Position numbers and translations under genes: made by a program
Part shown: piece after piece, positions 25,811 through 33,622 of the stretch
Layout: every line of letters starts with the position of its first letter
How positions within the stretch are numbered: the first letter of the stretch is position 1
Assembly: GCF_052113705.1 (NCBI RefSeq)
Contig: NZ_JBGQOG010000006.1
Coordinates: forward strand, 62,001 to 126,000
Reading direction: 5' to 3'
Source: JBGQOG01 sp052113705
GTDB lineage: Bacteria; Pseudomonadota; Alphaproteobacteria; Rhodobacterales; Rhodobacteraceae
DNA: 64,000 nt
The notes under the pieces: generated by a model
What the model saw: the letters and a program-made list of their open reading frames with translations, nothing else
What the model was told of the DNA's origin: nothing
The model's database searches: none

Positions 25811-26935
25811 CTAGAGCGCGCTGCGCACCGACAGGAGGCTGGCATTGTCCGGGCGGCTGATCTGACCACCCCCCACCTGTGCCGCGACGCCGGTCGTGCT
25901 CGGCCCCGAGGTGGGCAGACCGCGCGCCACCCGCACCGCGAGATAGGCGAAGGCCTGCGCCTCCAGCATATCGCCGTTCAGCCCGACGCTTTCGACCGGC
26001 TCCACTGGGCAGCCGAGGCCCGCCGAGAGCATCGCCATCAGCGTGGCATTCAGCCGCCCGCCGCCGGTGACCAGCAGTTTCGCGGGCGGGCGGGGGAAAT
26101 GCTCGGCGCCGCGGATCACCGACGCCGCCGCAGCGGCGGTGAGGGTGGCCGCGGCATCGGCGTCGCCGAGCGTCGAGACCCGGTCGAGAAGTCCGTGAAA
26201 ATCGTTCCGGTCCAGCGACTTCGGCGGCATTTTGAAGAAATAGCCCTGCATCAGGAAATCGTCGATGATCGTCTGATCCACCACGCCCGTTGCCGCCAGC
26301 GCGCCGCCGTCGTCACAGTCCAGCCCCCGCCGCGCCTGCATCAGATCGTTGATCGGCGCATTGGCGGGCCCGGTGTCAAAGGCGAGACAGGCGCCGGGCA
26401 GATGCGGCTCGGGCACGGACGGGTCCACCCAGGTCAGATTGCCGACCCCGCCGAGGTTGAGAAACACCAAGGGCTGCTCGGCCCCGATCCAGCGGGCCAA
26501 AGCATGGTGGAAATAGGGGGCGAGCGGCGCGCCCTGCCCGCCGAGCTTCACATCGGACGAGCGGAAATCCCAGACCACCGGACGGCCCAGCACCTCGGCC
26601 AGCACATCGCCCGAGCCCGCCTGATGCGTGCCGCGCCCCTGCGGCTCATGCGCCAAAGTCTGGCCGTGAAAGCCCACGAGTTCGGCCTCCGTGAAATCCG
26701 ACAGAAGTTCGGCATGCACGGTTTCCACCACTTCCGCCGCGGCCTCCACGCCGTCATCGCCGGGCCATTGGCCAAGGGCCGCGCGGATCACTTCGCGCTC
26801 GGCGGGCGTATAGGGGCGGTAGCCGTTGCGGCCGAATGCATGGATTTCGGCACCATCCGTCTCGATCAGCGCCGCATCCACCCCGTCCAGCGAGGTGCCC
26901 GACATCGCCCCCAAAGCCCAAACCCTGCCCAGCAT
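25811..26935 (-). CDS. anmK: Anhydro-N-acetylmuramic acid kinase
   Basis: Phosphorylates and opens 1,6-anhydro-MurNAc released from peptidoglycan, feeding MurNAc-6-phosphate into cell-wall recycling. The 374-aa protein begins at MLGRVWALGAMSGTSLDGVD (AAGGGA 7 nt upstream); an earlier start would run into the tyrS promoter region. GFHGQTLAHEPQGRGTHQAG, FLNLGGVGNLT, FDTGPANAPIND and LLVTGGGRLNATLMAML are the sugar- and ATP-binding blocks of the family. It is divergent from tyrS with a 78-nt shared promoter region. Confidence 0.95.
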   Translation of the reverse strand: MLGRVWALGAMSGTSLDGVDAALIETDGAEIHAFGRNGYRPYTPAEREVIRAALGQWPGDDGVEAAAEVVETVHAELLSDFTEAELVGFHGQTLAHEPQGRGTHQAGSGDVLAEVLGRPVVWDFRSSDVKLGGQGAPLAPYFHHALARWIGAEQPLVFLNLGGVGNLTWVDPSVPEPHLPGACLAFDTGPANAPINDLMQARRGLDCDDGGALAATGVVDQTIIDDFLMQGYFFKMPPKSLDRNDFHGLLDRVSTLGDADAAATLTAAAAASVIRGAEHFPRPPAKLLVTGGGRLNATLMAMLSAGLGCPVEPVESVGLNGDMLEAQAFAYLAVRVARGLPTSGPSTTGVAAQVGGGQISRPDNASLLSVRSAL

Positions 26936-27013
26936 GTTGAATTCCCTTCCCCCGGCCCTTCCCACGCGGCCTTTCACTGGGTATATGCGATGCGGAAATA
27001 AGGGGAAAGCACG

Positions 27014-28264
27014 ATGACCTACCACCCGAAATCAGACTTCATGCGCGTGATGATCGAGCGCGGCTTTTTGGCCGATTGCACGGATTATCAGGGGCTGGAC
27101 GAGGCTTTGATCAAGGGGGTCGTGCCCGCCTATATCGGCTATGATGCCACGGCGGCGAGCTTGCACGTCGGGCATCTCTTGAACATCATGATGCTGCGCT
27201 GGCTGCAAAAGACCGGGCACAAGCCGATCACCCTGATGGGCGGCGGCACCACCAAGGTGGGCGACCCGTCGTTCCGCGCCGATGAGCGGCCGCTGCTGAC
27301 GCCGGAAAAGATCGACGAGAACATCGACGGGATGAAACAGGTGTTCGCGCGCTACCTCTCCTATGGGGATGCCGCGGGCGATGCGATCATGCTCAACAAT
27401 GCCGAATGGCTGGACAATCTGAACTACCTTGAGTTCCTGCGCGACATCGGGCGGCATTTTTCGGTCAACCGGATGCTGGCGTTCGAGAGTGTGAAATCGC
27501 GGCTGGACCGCGAGCAGTCGCTGAGCTTCCTCGAGTTCAACTATATGATCCTGCAGGCCTATGATTTTCTGGAGCTGAACCGCCGCTATGGCTGTGTGCT
27601 GCAGATGGGCGGTTCGGATCAATGGGGCAATATCATCAACGGGATCGACCTGACCCGGCGGGTGCTCGACCATGAGATCTACGGGCTGACCTCGCCGCTG
27701 CTGACCACCTCGGATGGCCGCAAGATGGGCAAGAGCCAGGGCGGTGCGATCTGGCTGAACGGCGCGATGCTCTCCTCCTATGAGTTCTGGCAGTTCTGGC
27801 GCAACACCACGGATGACGATGTCTGCCGCTTCCTCAAGCTCTATACCGAGCTGCCGGTGGAGGAATGCGAGCGTCTGGGCGCCTTGCAGGGCTCCGAGAT
27901 CAATGCGGCGAAGGTGATCCTCGCCAATGAGGTCACGCGGCTGTTGCACGGCGATGAGGCGGCGGCGGCGGCAGAGGCCACGGCGCGGGAAGTCTTTGAA
28001 AAGGGCGGCGTCGGGGATGATCTGCCGACCCTCTCGCTCGGGGCCGGGGAAGTTGGCGAAGGCATCAGCCTCGCGCAGCTGGTGGTGCGCTCGGGGCTGG
28101 CCAAGACCGGCAAGGATGCGAAACGCCTGATCGCCGAGGGCGGCGCGCGGGTGAATGATGCGCTGGCGCAGGATGCGGGGATGATGTTCACCGCCGAGGA
28201 TCTGGCGGTGCCGGTGAAGCTGACCGCGGGCAAGAAGCGGCATGCTTTGGTGGTGATCGGCTGA
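27014..28264 (+). CDS. tyrS: Tyrosyl-tRNA synthetase
   Basis: Class I aminoacyl-tRNA synthetase charging tRNA-Tyr. The 416-aa protein contains YIGYDATAASLHVGHLLNI, where HVGH is the HIGH-type signature; QMGGSDQWGNIINGIDL in the tyrosine pocket; and DGRKMGKSQGGAIWL, the KMSKS-type loop. The last 70 residues are an S4 RNA-binding domain (LAQLVVRSGLAKTGKDAKRL). Ribosome site AAGGGG. It is divergent from anmK and followed by a repeat copy and a hairpin terminator. Confidence 0.97.
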   Translation: MTYHPKSDFMRVMIERGFLADCTDYQGLDEALIKGVVPAYIGYDATAASLHVGHLLNIMMLRWLQKTGHKPITLMGGGTTKVGDPSFRADERPLLTPEKIDENIDGMKQVFARYLSYGDAAGDAIMLNNAEWLDNLNYLEFLRDIGRHFSVNRMLAFESVKSRLDREQSLSFLEFNYMILQAYDFLELNRRYGCVLQMGGSDQWGNIINGIDLTRRVLDHEIYGLTSPLLTTSDGRKMGKSQGGAIWLNGAMLSSYEFWQFWRNTTDDDVCRFLKLYTELPVEECERLGALQGSEINAAKVILANEVTRLLHGDEAAAAAEATAREVFEKGGVGDDLPTLSLGAGEVGEGISLAQLVVRSGLAKTGKDAKRLIAEGGARVNDALAQDAGMMFTAEDLAVPVKLTAGKKRHALVVIG

Positions 28265-28284
28265 GACCAGGACCCGGCCGGGTT

Positions 28285-28342
28285 GGGGGGCGCTGCCCCC
28301 CGGCCTGCGGCCTCCCCCCGAGGTATTTTCGCCAAGAAGAAA
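28285..28342. repeat. GC-rich intergenic repeat (copy 4) after tyrS
   Basis: GGGGGGCGCTGCCCCCC forms a hairpin, followed by CCCCCCGAGGTATTTTCGCC and AAGAAGAAA. From the C-run on, it differs from copy 2 (11540-11602) at only two positions over about 30 nt. Confidence 0.68.
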
Positions 28343-28380
28343 TGCGGGCGATTTCAGGAGGTTGTGGTAGTATAGTGCGA

Positions 28381-28407
28381 AAGGGCGGCTCCGGCGGAGC
28401 CGCCCTT
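28381..28407. terminator. Intrinsic terminator between tyrS and the cyclophilin genes
   Basis: The 12-bp stem AAGGGCGGCTCC (28381-28392) pairs with GGAGCCGCCCTT (28396-28407) around a GGC loop, followed by GTTCATT. It lies between the convergent tyrS and cyclophilin genes and can serve both strands. Confidence 0.8.
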
Positions 28408-28453
28408 GTTCATTGCGGGATGGGGAGCGGGGGGCTGCCCCCCCGCGCCTTGC

Positions 28454-29038
28454 TTATTTCTCGACCGTGGCGTGGGCGATATAATCGGGATCGGTCACCG
28501 CGCCGTTTGCGGCCTGGTCGCCCTTTTTGATCGCATCGACCACATCCATGCCGCTGACCACATGGCCGACGATCGTGTATTGGCCGTTCAGGAAGGGCGC
28601 CTCATCGAACATGATGAAGAACTGGCTGTTGGCCGAATCCGGATTCGAGCTGCGCGCCATGCCGACCATGCCGCGGGTGAAGGCACGGTCGGAGAACTCG
28701 GCCTTCAGATCCGGCAGATCCGAGCCGCCCATCCCCGCCATCGCCGTGTCACCGCTGCGTTTGCCGAATTTGACATCGCCGGTTTGTGCCATGAAACCAT
28801 CGATCACCCGGTGGAAGACGACGTCATCATAGGCGCCCTCTTCCGCGAGTTTGGTGATCTGCGCCACATGCTCCGGGGCGACATCGGGCAAAAGATCGAT
28901 GACGATCTTGCCGCTGGCGGCACCCGCCACCTCCAGCACGAGATTGGGGCCGGGGCCATCCGGCGCGGTGGTGCCGTCCTGCGCGGCGGCGGTGAGCGGT
29001 GCCAGCGCCAGTGCCGCGATCAGCGCGAGCTTACGCAT
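28454..29038 (-). CDS. Periplasmic cyclophilin-type peptidyl-prolyl isomerase
   Basis: Cyclophilin with a signal peptide (LALIAALALAPLTAAAQD), so it folds proteins in the periplasm. The 194-aa sequence shows FHRVIDGFMAQTGDVKFG, with the catalytic Arg, and NSQFFIMFDEAPFLNGQYTIVGHV, the core of the active site. Its start overlaps the end of the upstream cytosolic paralogue by 8 nt, so the two are translationally coupled and probably arose by tandem duplication. PpiA-type by location; the name is not certain. Confidence 0.92.
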   Translation of the reverse strand: MRKLALIAALALAPLTAAAQDGTTAPDGPGPNLVLEVAGAASGKIVIDLLPDVAPEHVAQITKLAEEGAYDDVVFHRVIDGFMAQTGDVKFGKRSGDTAMAGMGGSDLPDLKAEFSDRAFTRGMVGMARSSNPDSANSQFFIMFDEAPFLNGQYTIVGHVVSGMDVVDAIKKGDQAANGAVTDPDYIAHATVEK

Positions 29039-29537
29039 CGGCGGCCACTTTCACCGAGATCATCCGGTCCGGATTGCGCGGCGGCTCGCCGCGGACGATC
29101 TTGTCGACATGCTCCATGCCTTCGATCACCCGGCCATAGACGGTGTATTGGCCGTTGAGGAAATGGTTGTCGGCAAAGTTGATGAAGAACTGGCTGTTGG
29201 CCGAATTCGGATTGGCCGAGCGGGCGGCGCCGAGCGTGCCGCGGTCATGCGGCAGTTTCGAGAATTCTGCAGGCAGATCGGGCAGATCGGAACCACCGGT
29301 GCCGGCGCGGCCCGGGTTGTAGTCTTTTTCCATATTGGCGTGCTCGACATCGCCGGTCTGCGCCATGAAGCCGTTGATGACGCGGTGGAAGGCAACGTTG
29401 TCATAGGCACCGGCGCGGGCCAGTTCCTTCATCCGCTCGGTGTGCTTCGGCGCCACGGCGGCCAAGAGTTCGATCACCACCGGGCCGTCTTTCAGCTCGA
29501 TGATGATGGTGTTTTCGGGATCTTTGATTTCGGCCAT
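29031..29537 (-). CDS. ppiB: Cytosolic cyclophilin-type peptidyl-prolyl isomerase
   Basis: Cyclophilin without signal peptide, 168 aa. The start is at MAEIKDPENT because AGGAG lies 6 nt upstream; longer in-frame openings would include non-homologous residues and the pgk leader. FHRVINGFMAQTGDVEHANM and NSQFFINFADNHFLNGQYTVYGRVIEGMEHVD carry the active-site residues. It is the first gene of a two-gene operon with the periplasmic paralogue and is divergent from pgk (134 nt between starts). Confidence 0.93.
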   Translation of the reverse strand: MAEIKDPENTIIIELKDGPVVIELLAAVAPKHTERMKELARAGAYDNVAFHRVINGFMAQTGDVEHANMEKDYNPGRAGTGGSDLPDLPAEFSKLPHDRGTLGAARSANPNSANSQFFINFADNHFLNGQYTVYGRVIEGMEHVDKIVRGEPPRNPDRMISVKVAADA

Positions 29538-29671
29538 GGTCATCTCCTGACAATTTCGGCAAAACCTAATTGCTGGCGCCGCCCAAGAAAAGGGCAAATG
29601 GGCGCGATACGTTGACGAATGCGGGAGGTCGCGACATGCTCGCGCCGAAACCCGGGGCAAGGAGAGACCGA

Positions 29672-30862
29672 ATGGGCTGGAAGACGCTGGATGATATCGA
29701 GCTGGCAGGCAAAATCGTGCTGGTGCGGGTCGATATCAACGTGCCGATGGAAGCGGGCGTCGTGACCGATGCCACGCGGATCGAAAAGATCGTTCCCACG
29801 GTGCGCGACATTCTGGCCAAAGGCGGCAAGCCGGTGCTGATGGCGCATTTCGGCCGCCCGAAAGGTCAGGTCGTGCCGGAGATGAGCCTCGCGCCGCTGG
29901 TGCCCGCGCTGCAATCGGCGCTCGGCGTGCCGGTCAGCTTTGCCGAGGATTGCATTGGCGGTCCGGCCAAGCGCGCGGTGGCGGCGCTGGCCGAGGGCGG
30001 CGTCCTGTTGCTGGAAAACACCCGTTTCCATGCCGGGGAAGAGAAGAACGAGCCGGAATTTGCCGCATCCCTCGCCGCTTTGGGGCAGGTCTATGTGAAT
30101 GACGCTTTCTCGGCGGCGCACCGCGCCCATGCCTCGACCGAAGCGCTGGCGCGGCTTTTGCCCGCCGCGGCAGGCCGGTTGATGGAGGCCGAGCTGAAGG
30201 CGCTGGAGGCCGCACTCGGCAATCCGGCGCGGCCGGTGGTGGCGGTGGTCGGCGGCGCCAAGGTCTCGACCAAGCTCGATCTGCTGGGCAATCTGGTGGA
30301 GAAGGTCGATCATCTGGTGATCGGCGGCGGCATGGCCAACACGTTCCTTGTGGCGCAGGGCATCGACGTGGGCAAATCGCTCGCGGAACGCGAGATGGCG
30401 CCGACCGCGCTCGAGATCTTTGCCAAGGCCAAGGCGGCGGGCTGCACGATTCATCTGCCCGTCGATGTGGTCTGCGCGCGCGAGTTCAAGGCGGGGGCCG
30501 AGAATGAGACCCTGCCCGCCACGGCCTGCCCGGCGGATGCGATGATTCTCGATGCCGGTCCGCAGAGCGTGGCGGAAGTGTCGGCGGTGTTCGAGGCCTG
30601 CCAGACGCTGATCTGGAACGGCCCGCTGGGTGCCTTTGAAATCGCGCCCTTTGACCGCGCCACCAATGCGGCGGCGGCAAAAGCGGCCGAGTTGACCCGC
30701 GCAGGCAAGCTGATCTCGGTCGCGGGTGGCGGTGATACCGTGGCCGCGCTGAACAAGGCCGGGGCGGCGGCGGATTTCACCTATATCTCCACCGCGGGCG
30801 GCGCCTTCCTGGAATGGATGGAGGGCAAGGAATTGCCCGGCGTCGCGGCGCTGATGGCCTGA
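29672..30862 (+). CDS. pgk: Phosphoglycerate kinase
   Basis: Transfers phosphate between 1,3-bisphosphoglycerate and ADP in glycolysis, and the reverse in gluconeogenesis and the Calvin cycle of this group. 396 aa from MGWKTLDDIELAGKIVLVRV, chosen because AAGGAGAG lies about 6 nt upstream. VRVDINVPME, MAHFGRPKG, LLLENTRFHAGEEKN, VVGGAKVSTK and VAGGGDTVAALNKAG are canonical substrate- and nucleotide-binding blocks. It sits with the class I aldolase gene on the same strand, but a hairpin and an operator-like site between them suggest separate control. Confidence 0.97.
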   Translation: MGWKTLDDIELAGKIVLVRVDINVPMEAGVVTDATRIEKIVPTVRDILAKGGKPVLMAHFGRPKGQVVPEMSLAPLVPALQSALGVPVSFAEDCIGGPAKRAVAALAEGGVLLLENTRFHAGEEKNEPEFAASLAALGQVYVNDAFSAAHRAHASTEALARLLPAAAGRLMEAELKALEAALGNPARPVVAVVGGAKVSTKLDLLGNLVEKVDHLVIGGGMANTFLVAQGIDVGKSLAEREMAPTALEIFAKAKAAGCTIHLPVDVVCAREFKAGAENETLPATACPADAMILDAGPQSVAEVSAVFEACQTLIWNGPLGAFEIAPFDRATNAAAAKAAELTRAGKLISVAGGGDTVAALNKAGAAADFTYISTAGGAFLEWMEGKELPGVAALMA

Positions 30863-30894
30863 GCATCCGCCCGCCTTTCGAGCAAATCTTCAGC

Positions 30895-30919
30895 ACGCCA
30901 GCGCCAAGCGCGCTGGCGT
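30895..30919 (+). terminator. Hairpin after pgk, probable terminator
   Basis: ACGCCAGCGC (30895-30904) pairs with GCGCTGGCGT (30910-30919) around a 5-nt loop, followed by CGCATTTTGAGCGG. A short T-run makes it a moderate intrinsic terminator 32 nt past the pgk stop. Confidence 0.65.
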
Positions 30920-30955
30920 CGCATTTTGAGCGGTTTTCGGCTGTATTTTCCGCCC

Positions 30956-30967
30956 GTTAGCGCCAAC
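30956..30967. promoter_or_regulatory. LacI-type operator candidate upstream of the class I aldolase gene
   Basis: GTTAGCGCCAAC is a 12-bp near-palindrome with a central GCGC, the general shape of LacI-family operators. It ends 5 nt before a possible -35, TTGCAG (30972-30977), with TAAGCC 17 nt later. Rhodobacter species have a LacI-family regulator of central carbon metabolism (CceR); whether this is its site is an inference. Confidence 0.35.
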
Positions 30968-31030
30968 AAAGTTGCAGTGCTGCACAGCGGCATTTAAGCC
31001 TTGGCCGAAGCATTTTTCCGGAGGCTACCG

Positions 31031-31960
31031 ATGCGTGCAACCAAAGTCGTTCAAAAGATCCTGGCCAATTACGAAGGCGAAACCCCCGGCGTGAAGGCCA
31101 AGCTCTGCTCGATGCTGATGGAAGGCAAATTGGGCGGCACCGGCAAAATGATCATCCTGCCGGTGGATCAGGGCTTTGAACACGGGCCTGCACGCACTTT
31201 CGCGATGAACCCGGCGGCCTATGACCCGCTCTATCACTACCAGCTGGCGATCGACGCCGGGCTGAACGCCTATGCCGCGCCGCTGGGCAGCCTTGAGGCG
31301 GGCGCCGACACCTATGCCGGGCAGATCCCGACGATTCTCAAAGTGAACTCGGCCAATTCGCTGATGTCTGACACCTGCGGCAAGAATCAAGCGGTGACGG
31401 CCTCGGTCGATGATGCGCTGCGTCTGGGCTGTGCGGCCATCGGTTTCACCATCTATCCGGGCTCGGATGCGCAGCTCGACATGTATGAAGAAATCGTCGC
31501 CATGCGCAAAGAGGCGGCGGCCAAGGGCATTGCCACCGTCATCTGGTCCTATCCGCGCGGCGAAGCGATCAGCAAGGACGGTGAGACGGCGATTGATGTG
31601 GCGGCTTATGCCGCGCAGATCGCCGCCCTTCTCGGCGCGCATATCATCAAGATCAAGCTGTCGACCGATCACCTGATGCTGCCGGAAGCCAAAAAGGTCT
31701 ATGAGGCCGAAAAGATCGACATCGCGACCCAGGCCGCCCGCGTCAAACATTGCATGGACGCGAGCTTTGCCGGGCGCCGCATCGTCGTCTTCTCCGGCGG
31801 CGCCAAGAAAGGCGCGGATTCGGTATACGACGATGCCCGCGCGATCCGCGATGGCGGCGGCAATGGCTCGATCATCGGCCGCAACTCGTTCCAGCGTCCG
31901 CGCGCCGAAGCGCTCGACATGCTGGGCAAGCTGATCGACATCTACAAAGGCAAAGCCTGA
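31031..31960 (+). CDS. fbaB: Class I fructose-bisphosphate aldolase (DhnA/FbaB type)
   Basis: Cleaves fructose-1,6-bisphosphate to two triose phosphates through a Schiff base with lysine. 309 aa from MRATKVVQKILANYEGETPG, with GGAGG upstream. MIILPVDQGFEHGPARTF, IGFTIYPGSDAQLDMYEEI, AAYAAQIAALLGAHIIKIKL (candidate Schiff-base lysines) and VVFSGGAKKGADSVYDDARA are characteristic of the DhnA-like archaeal/bacterial class I enzymes, unrelated to the zinc class II type. A terminator-like hairpin follows (31992-32019). Confidence 0.92.
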   Translation: MRATKVVQKILANYEGETPGVKAKLCSMLMEGKLGGTGKMIILPVDQGFEHGPARTFAMNPAAYDPLYHYQLAIDAGLNAYAAPLGSLEAGADTYAGQIPTILKVNSANSLMSDTCGKNQAVTASVDDALRLGCAAIGFTIYPGSDAQLDMYEEIVAMRKEAAAKGIATVIWSYPRGEAISKDGETAIDVAAYAAQIAALLGAHIIKIKLSTDHLMLPEAKKVYEAEKIDIATQAARVKHCMDASFAGRRIVVFSGGAKKGADSVYDDARAIRDGGGNGSIIGRNSFQRPRAEALDMLGKLIDIYKGKA

Positions 31961-31991
31961 TTTCATCCGGCGGATATCTGCCACAGACCGG

Positions 31992-32019
31992 GGGCCCCGT
32001 CGGAATTCCGCCGGGGCCC
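31992..32019 (+). terminator. Hairpin after the aldolase gene
   Basis: GGGCCCCG (31992-31999) pairs with CGGGGCCC (32012-32019), enclosing the palindrome CGGAATTCCG, followed by TTCCTTT. Plausible intrinsic terminator for the aldolase transcript. Confidence 0.65.
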
Positions 32020-32106
32020 TTCCTTTGAGGGATTCCCTTTCTGATTCGCCTGTGGCATTCTCCGGGTCAATGCGCCCAGAGAGGCGCCCGGAAACAGGCA
32101 GTTCCC

Positions 32107-32403
32107 ATGACGCGCAAAAGCCCCTCCATCGGGCCGATCATCTTCTTTTCGCTGGCCTTTGTGCTGGGCGCCTATTTCACCTTTGCCGCGGTGCAGGGTG
32201 GCTATGGCGTGTTCCGCCGGGTGGAAGTGGAAGCGGAAACCGCCGCACTCAACGCGCAGCGCGATGAGCTGAAAACCGAAGTGCTCCGGATGACCAACCT
32301 GACCCGGCGCCTGTCGGACGACTATCTCGACCTCGATCTGCTGGACGAGCGGGCCCGCGATGTGCTGGGCTCGATCCGCTCGGATGAGATCGTGATCCGC
32401 TGA
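32107..32403 (+). CDS. ftsB: Septum formation initiator, FtsB/DivIC family
   Basis: Small bitopic membrane protein of 98 aa. One transmembrane helix (about residues 11-30, IIFFSLAFVLGAYFTFAAVQ) is followed by a coiled-coil stretch (VEAETAALNAQRDELKTEVLRMTNL) and the conserved tail LDLLDERARDVLGSIRSDE. FtsB bridges FtsL and FtsQ in the divisome and helps activate septal synthesis. Its place just upstream of pdhA and downstream of glycolytic genes is common in alphaproteobacteria. The Shine-Dalgarno (CAGGCAG) is modest. Confidence 0.88.
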   Translation: MTRKSPSIGPIIFFSLAFVLGAYFTFAAVQGGYGVFRRVEVEAETAALNAQRDELKTEVLRMTNLTRRLSDDYLDLDLLDERARDVLGSIRSDEIVIR

Positions 32404-32539
32404 ACGCGCATCACCGGCGGCGCCACAGCCCGCTTCCCGTTGACCGCCCTGTCGGGCATCGGCCGCAAAAGGCCCGCCCGCCACACCGGCGGCACCGGCA
32501 ATTTGCCGCGCTCCCGCGTGCCAAAAGGCCGGATTGCCC

Positions 32540-32568
32540 TTGCCCCGTCGACATTGTTCGAATAGTTT
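32540..32568 (+). promoter_or_regulatory. Predicted pdhA promoter
   Basis: TTGCCC (32540-32545) and TAGTTT (32563-32568) are separated by 17 nt and lie about 40 nt before the pdhA start. The -10 lies inside the left half of the adjacent 24-bp palindrome. Assignment is by motif only. Confidence 0.4.
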
Positions 32569-32583
32569 AATGGTGAACTATTC
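32560..32583. promoter_or_regulatory. 24-bp palindromic operator upstream of pdhA
   Basis: Perfect 8-bp inverted arms GAATAGTT (32560-32567) and AACTATTC (32576-32583) flank an 8-nt spacer and end 23 nt before the pdhA ATG. The A/T-rich arms stand out in GC-rich DNA. The site overlaps the predicted -10, so a bound protein would repress. A GntR-type or similar pyruvate/acetyl-CoA regulator is a reasonable guess. Confidence 0.6.
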
Positions 32584-32606
32584 CACAGACGATGGGAGGA
32601 GGCCGC

Positions 32607-33611
32607 ATGGCACCGCGCAAGAGCCCTGAAGACAAGGGCGCTGACCGCTCCAATGTCTCGAAGGAAGAACTGCTGAAGTTCTACCGTGAGATGCTGTTGA
32701 TCCGCCGCTTTGAAGAAAAGGCAGGCCAGCTTTATGGCATGGGCCTGATCGGCGGTTTCTGCCACCTCTATATCGGCCAGGAAGCCGTGGTGGTCGGCCT
32801 TGAGGCCGCGGCCGAGGAAGGCGACAAACGCATCACCTCCTACCGCGATCACGGGCATATGCTCGCCTGCGGCATGGACCCCAAAGGGGTGATGGCCGAG
32901 CTGACCGGCCGCGAAGGCGGCTATTCGCGCGGCAAGGGCGGCTCGATGCACATGTTCTCGAAAGAGAAGCATTTCTACGGCGGCCATGGCATCGTCGGCG
33001 CGCAGGTGCCGCTGGGCGCGGGTCTGGCCTTTGCCGACAAATATCTCGACAACAAACGCGTGACCTTCACCTATTTCGGCGATGGCGCGGCCAACCAGGG
33101 CCAGGTCTACGAGACCTACAACATGGCCGAGCTGTGGAACCTGCCGGTGGTTTTCGTCATTGAGAACAACCAATACGCGATGGGCACCAGCGTCAAACGC
33201 TCGACCAAATCCCCGAGCCTGTGGGAACGCGGCGCGGCGTACGGCATCAAGGGCGAGGCCGTGGACGGCATGGACGTTCTGGCGGTGAAAGCCGCGGGCG
33301 AGCGCGCGGTTGCCGCCTGCCGCGCGGGCGAAGGCCCCTATATCCTCGAAGTGAACACCTACCGCTACCGCGGCCATTCGATGTCTGACCCCGCGAAATA
33401 CCGCTCGCGCGAGGAAGTGCAGAAGATGCGCGACGAGCGTGATGCCATCGAACATGTGCGCGAATTGCTGCTGCAAGGCGGCCATGCGACCGATGACGAT
33501 CTGAAAGCCATCGACAAAGAGATCAAGGCGATCGTCAACGAATCCGCTGAATTCGCCAAAGAAAGCCCCGAGCCGGCCCTGTCCGAGCTCTGGACTGACA
33601 TCTACGCGTAA
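32607..33611 (+). CDS. pdhA: Pyruvate dehydrogenase E1 component, alpha subunit
   Basis: Thiamine-diphosphate-dependent decarboxylating subunit of the pyruvate dehydrogenase complex. 334 aa from MAPRKSPEDKGADRSN, chosen because GGGAGGAGG lies directly upstream. MLLIRRFEEKAGQLYGMGLIGG, the TPP/Mg motif FGDGAANQGQVYETYNMAEL ending in VIENN, and YRYRGHSMSDPAKYRSREE are diagnostic for the heterotetrameric E1-alpha. It is the first gene of pdhA-pdhB-pdhC with 11-nt gaps. A promoter and palindromic operator lie upstream. Confidence 0.97.
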   Translation: MAPRKSPEDKGADRSNVSKEELLKFYREMLLIRRFEEKAGQLYGMGLIGGFCHLYIGQEAVVVGLEAAAEEGDKRITSYRDHGHMLACGMDPKGVMAELTGREGGYSRGKGGSMHMFSKEKHFYGGHGIVGAQVPLGAGLAFADKYLDNKRVTFTYFGDGAANQGQVYETYNMAELWNLPVVFVIENNQYAMGTSVKRSTKSPSLWERGAAYGIKGEAVDGMDVLAVKAAGERAVAACRAGEGPYILEVNTYRYRGHSMSDPAKYRSREEVQKMRDERDAIEHVRELLLQGGHATDDDLKAIDKEIKAIVNESAEFAKESPEPALSELWTDIYA

Positions 33612-33622
33612 GGAGACAAAGA

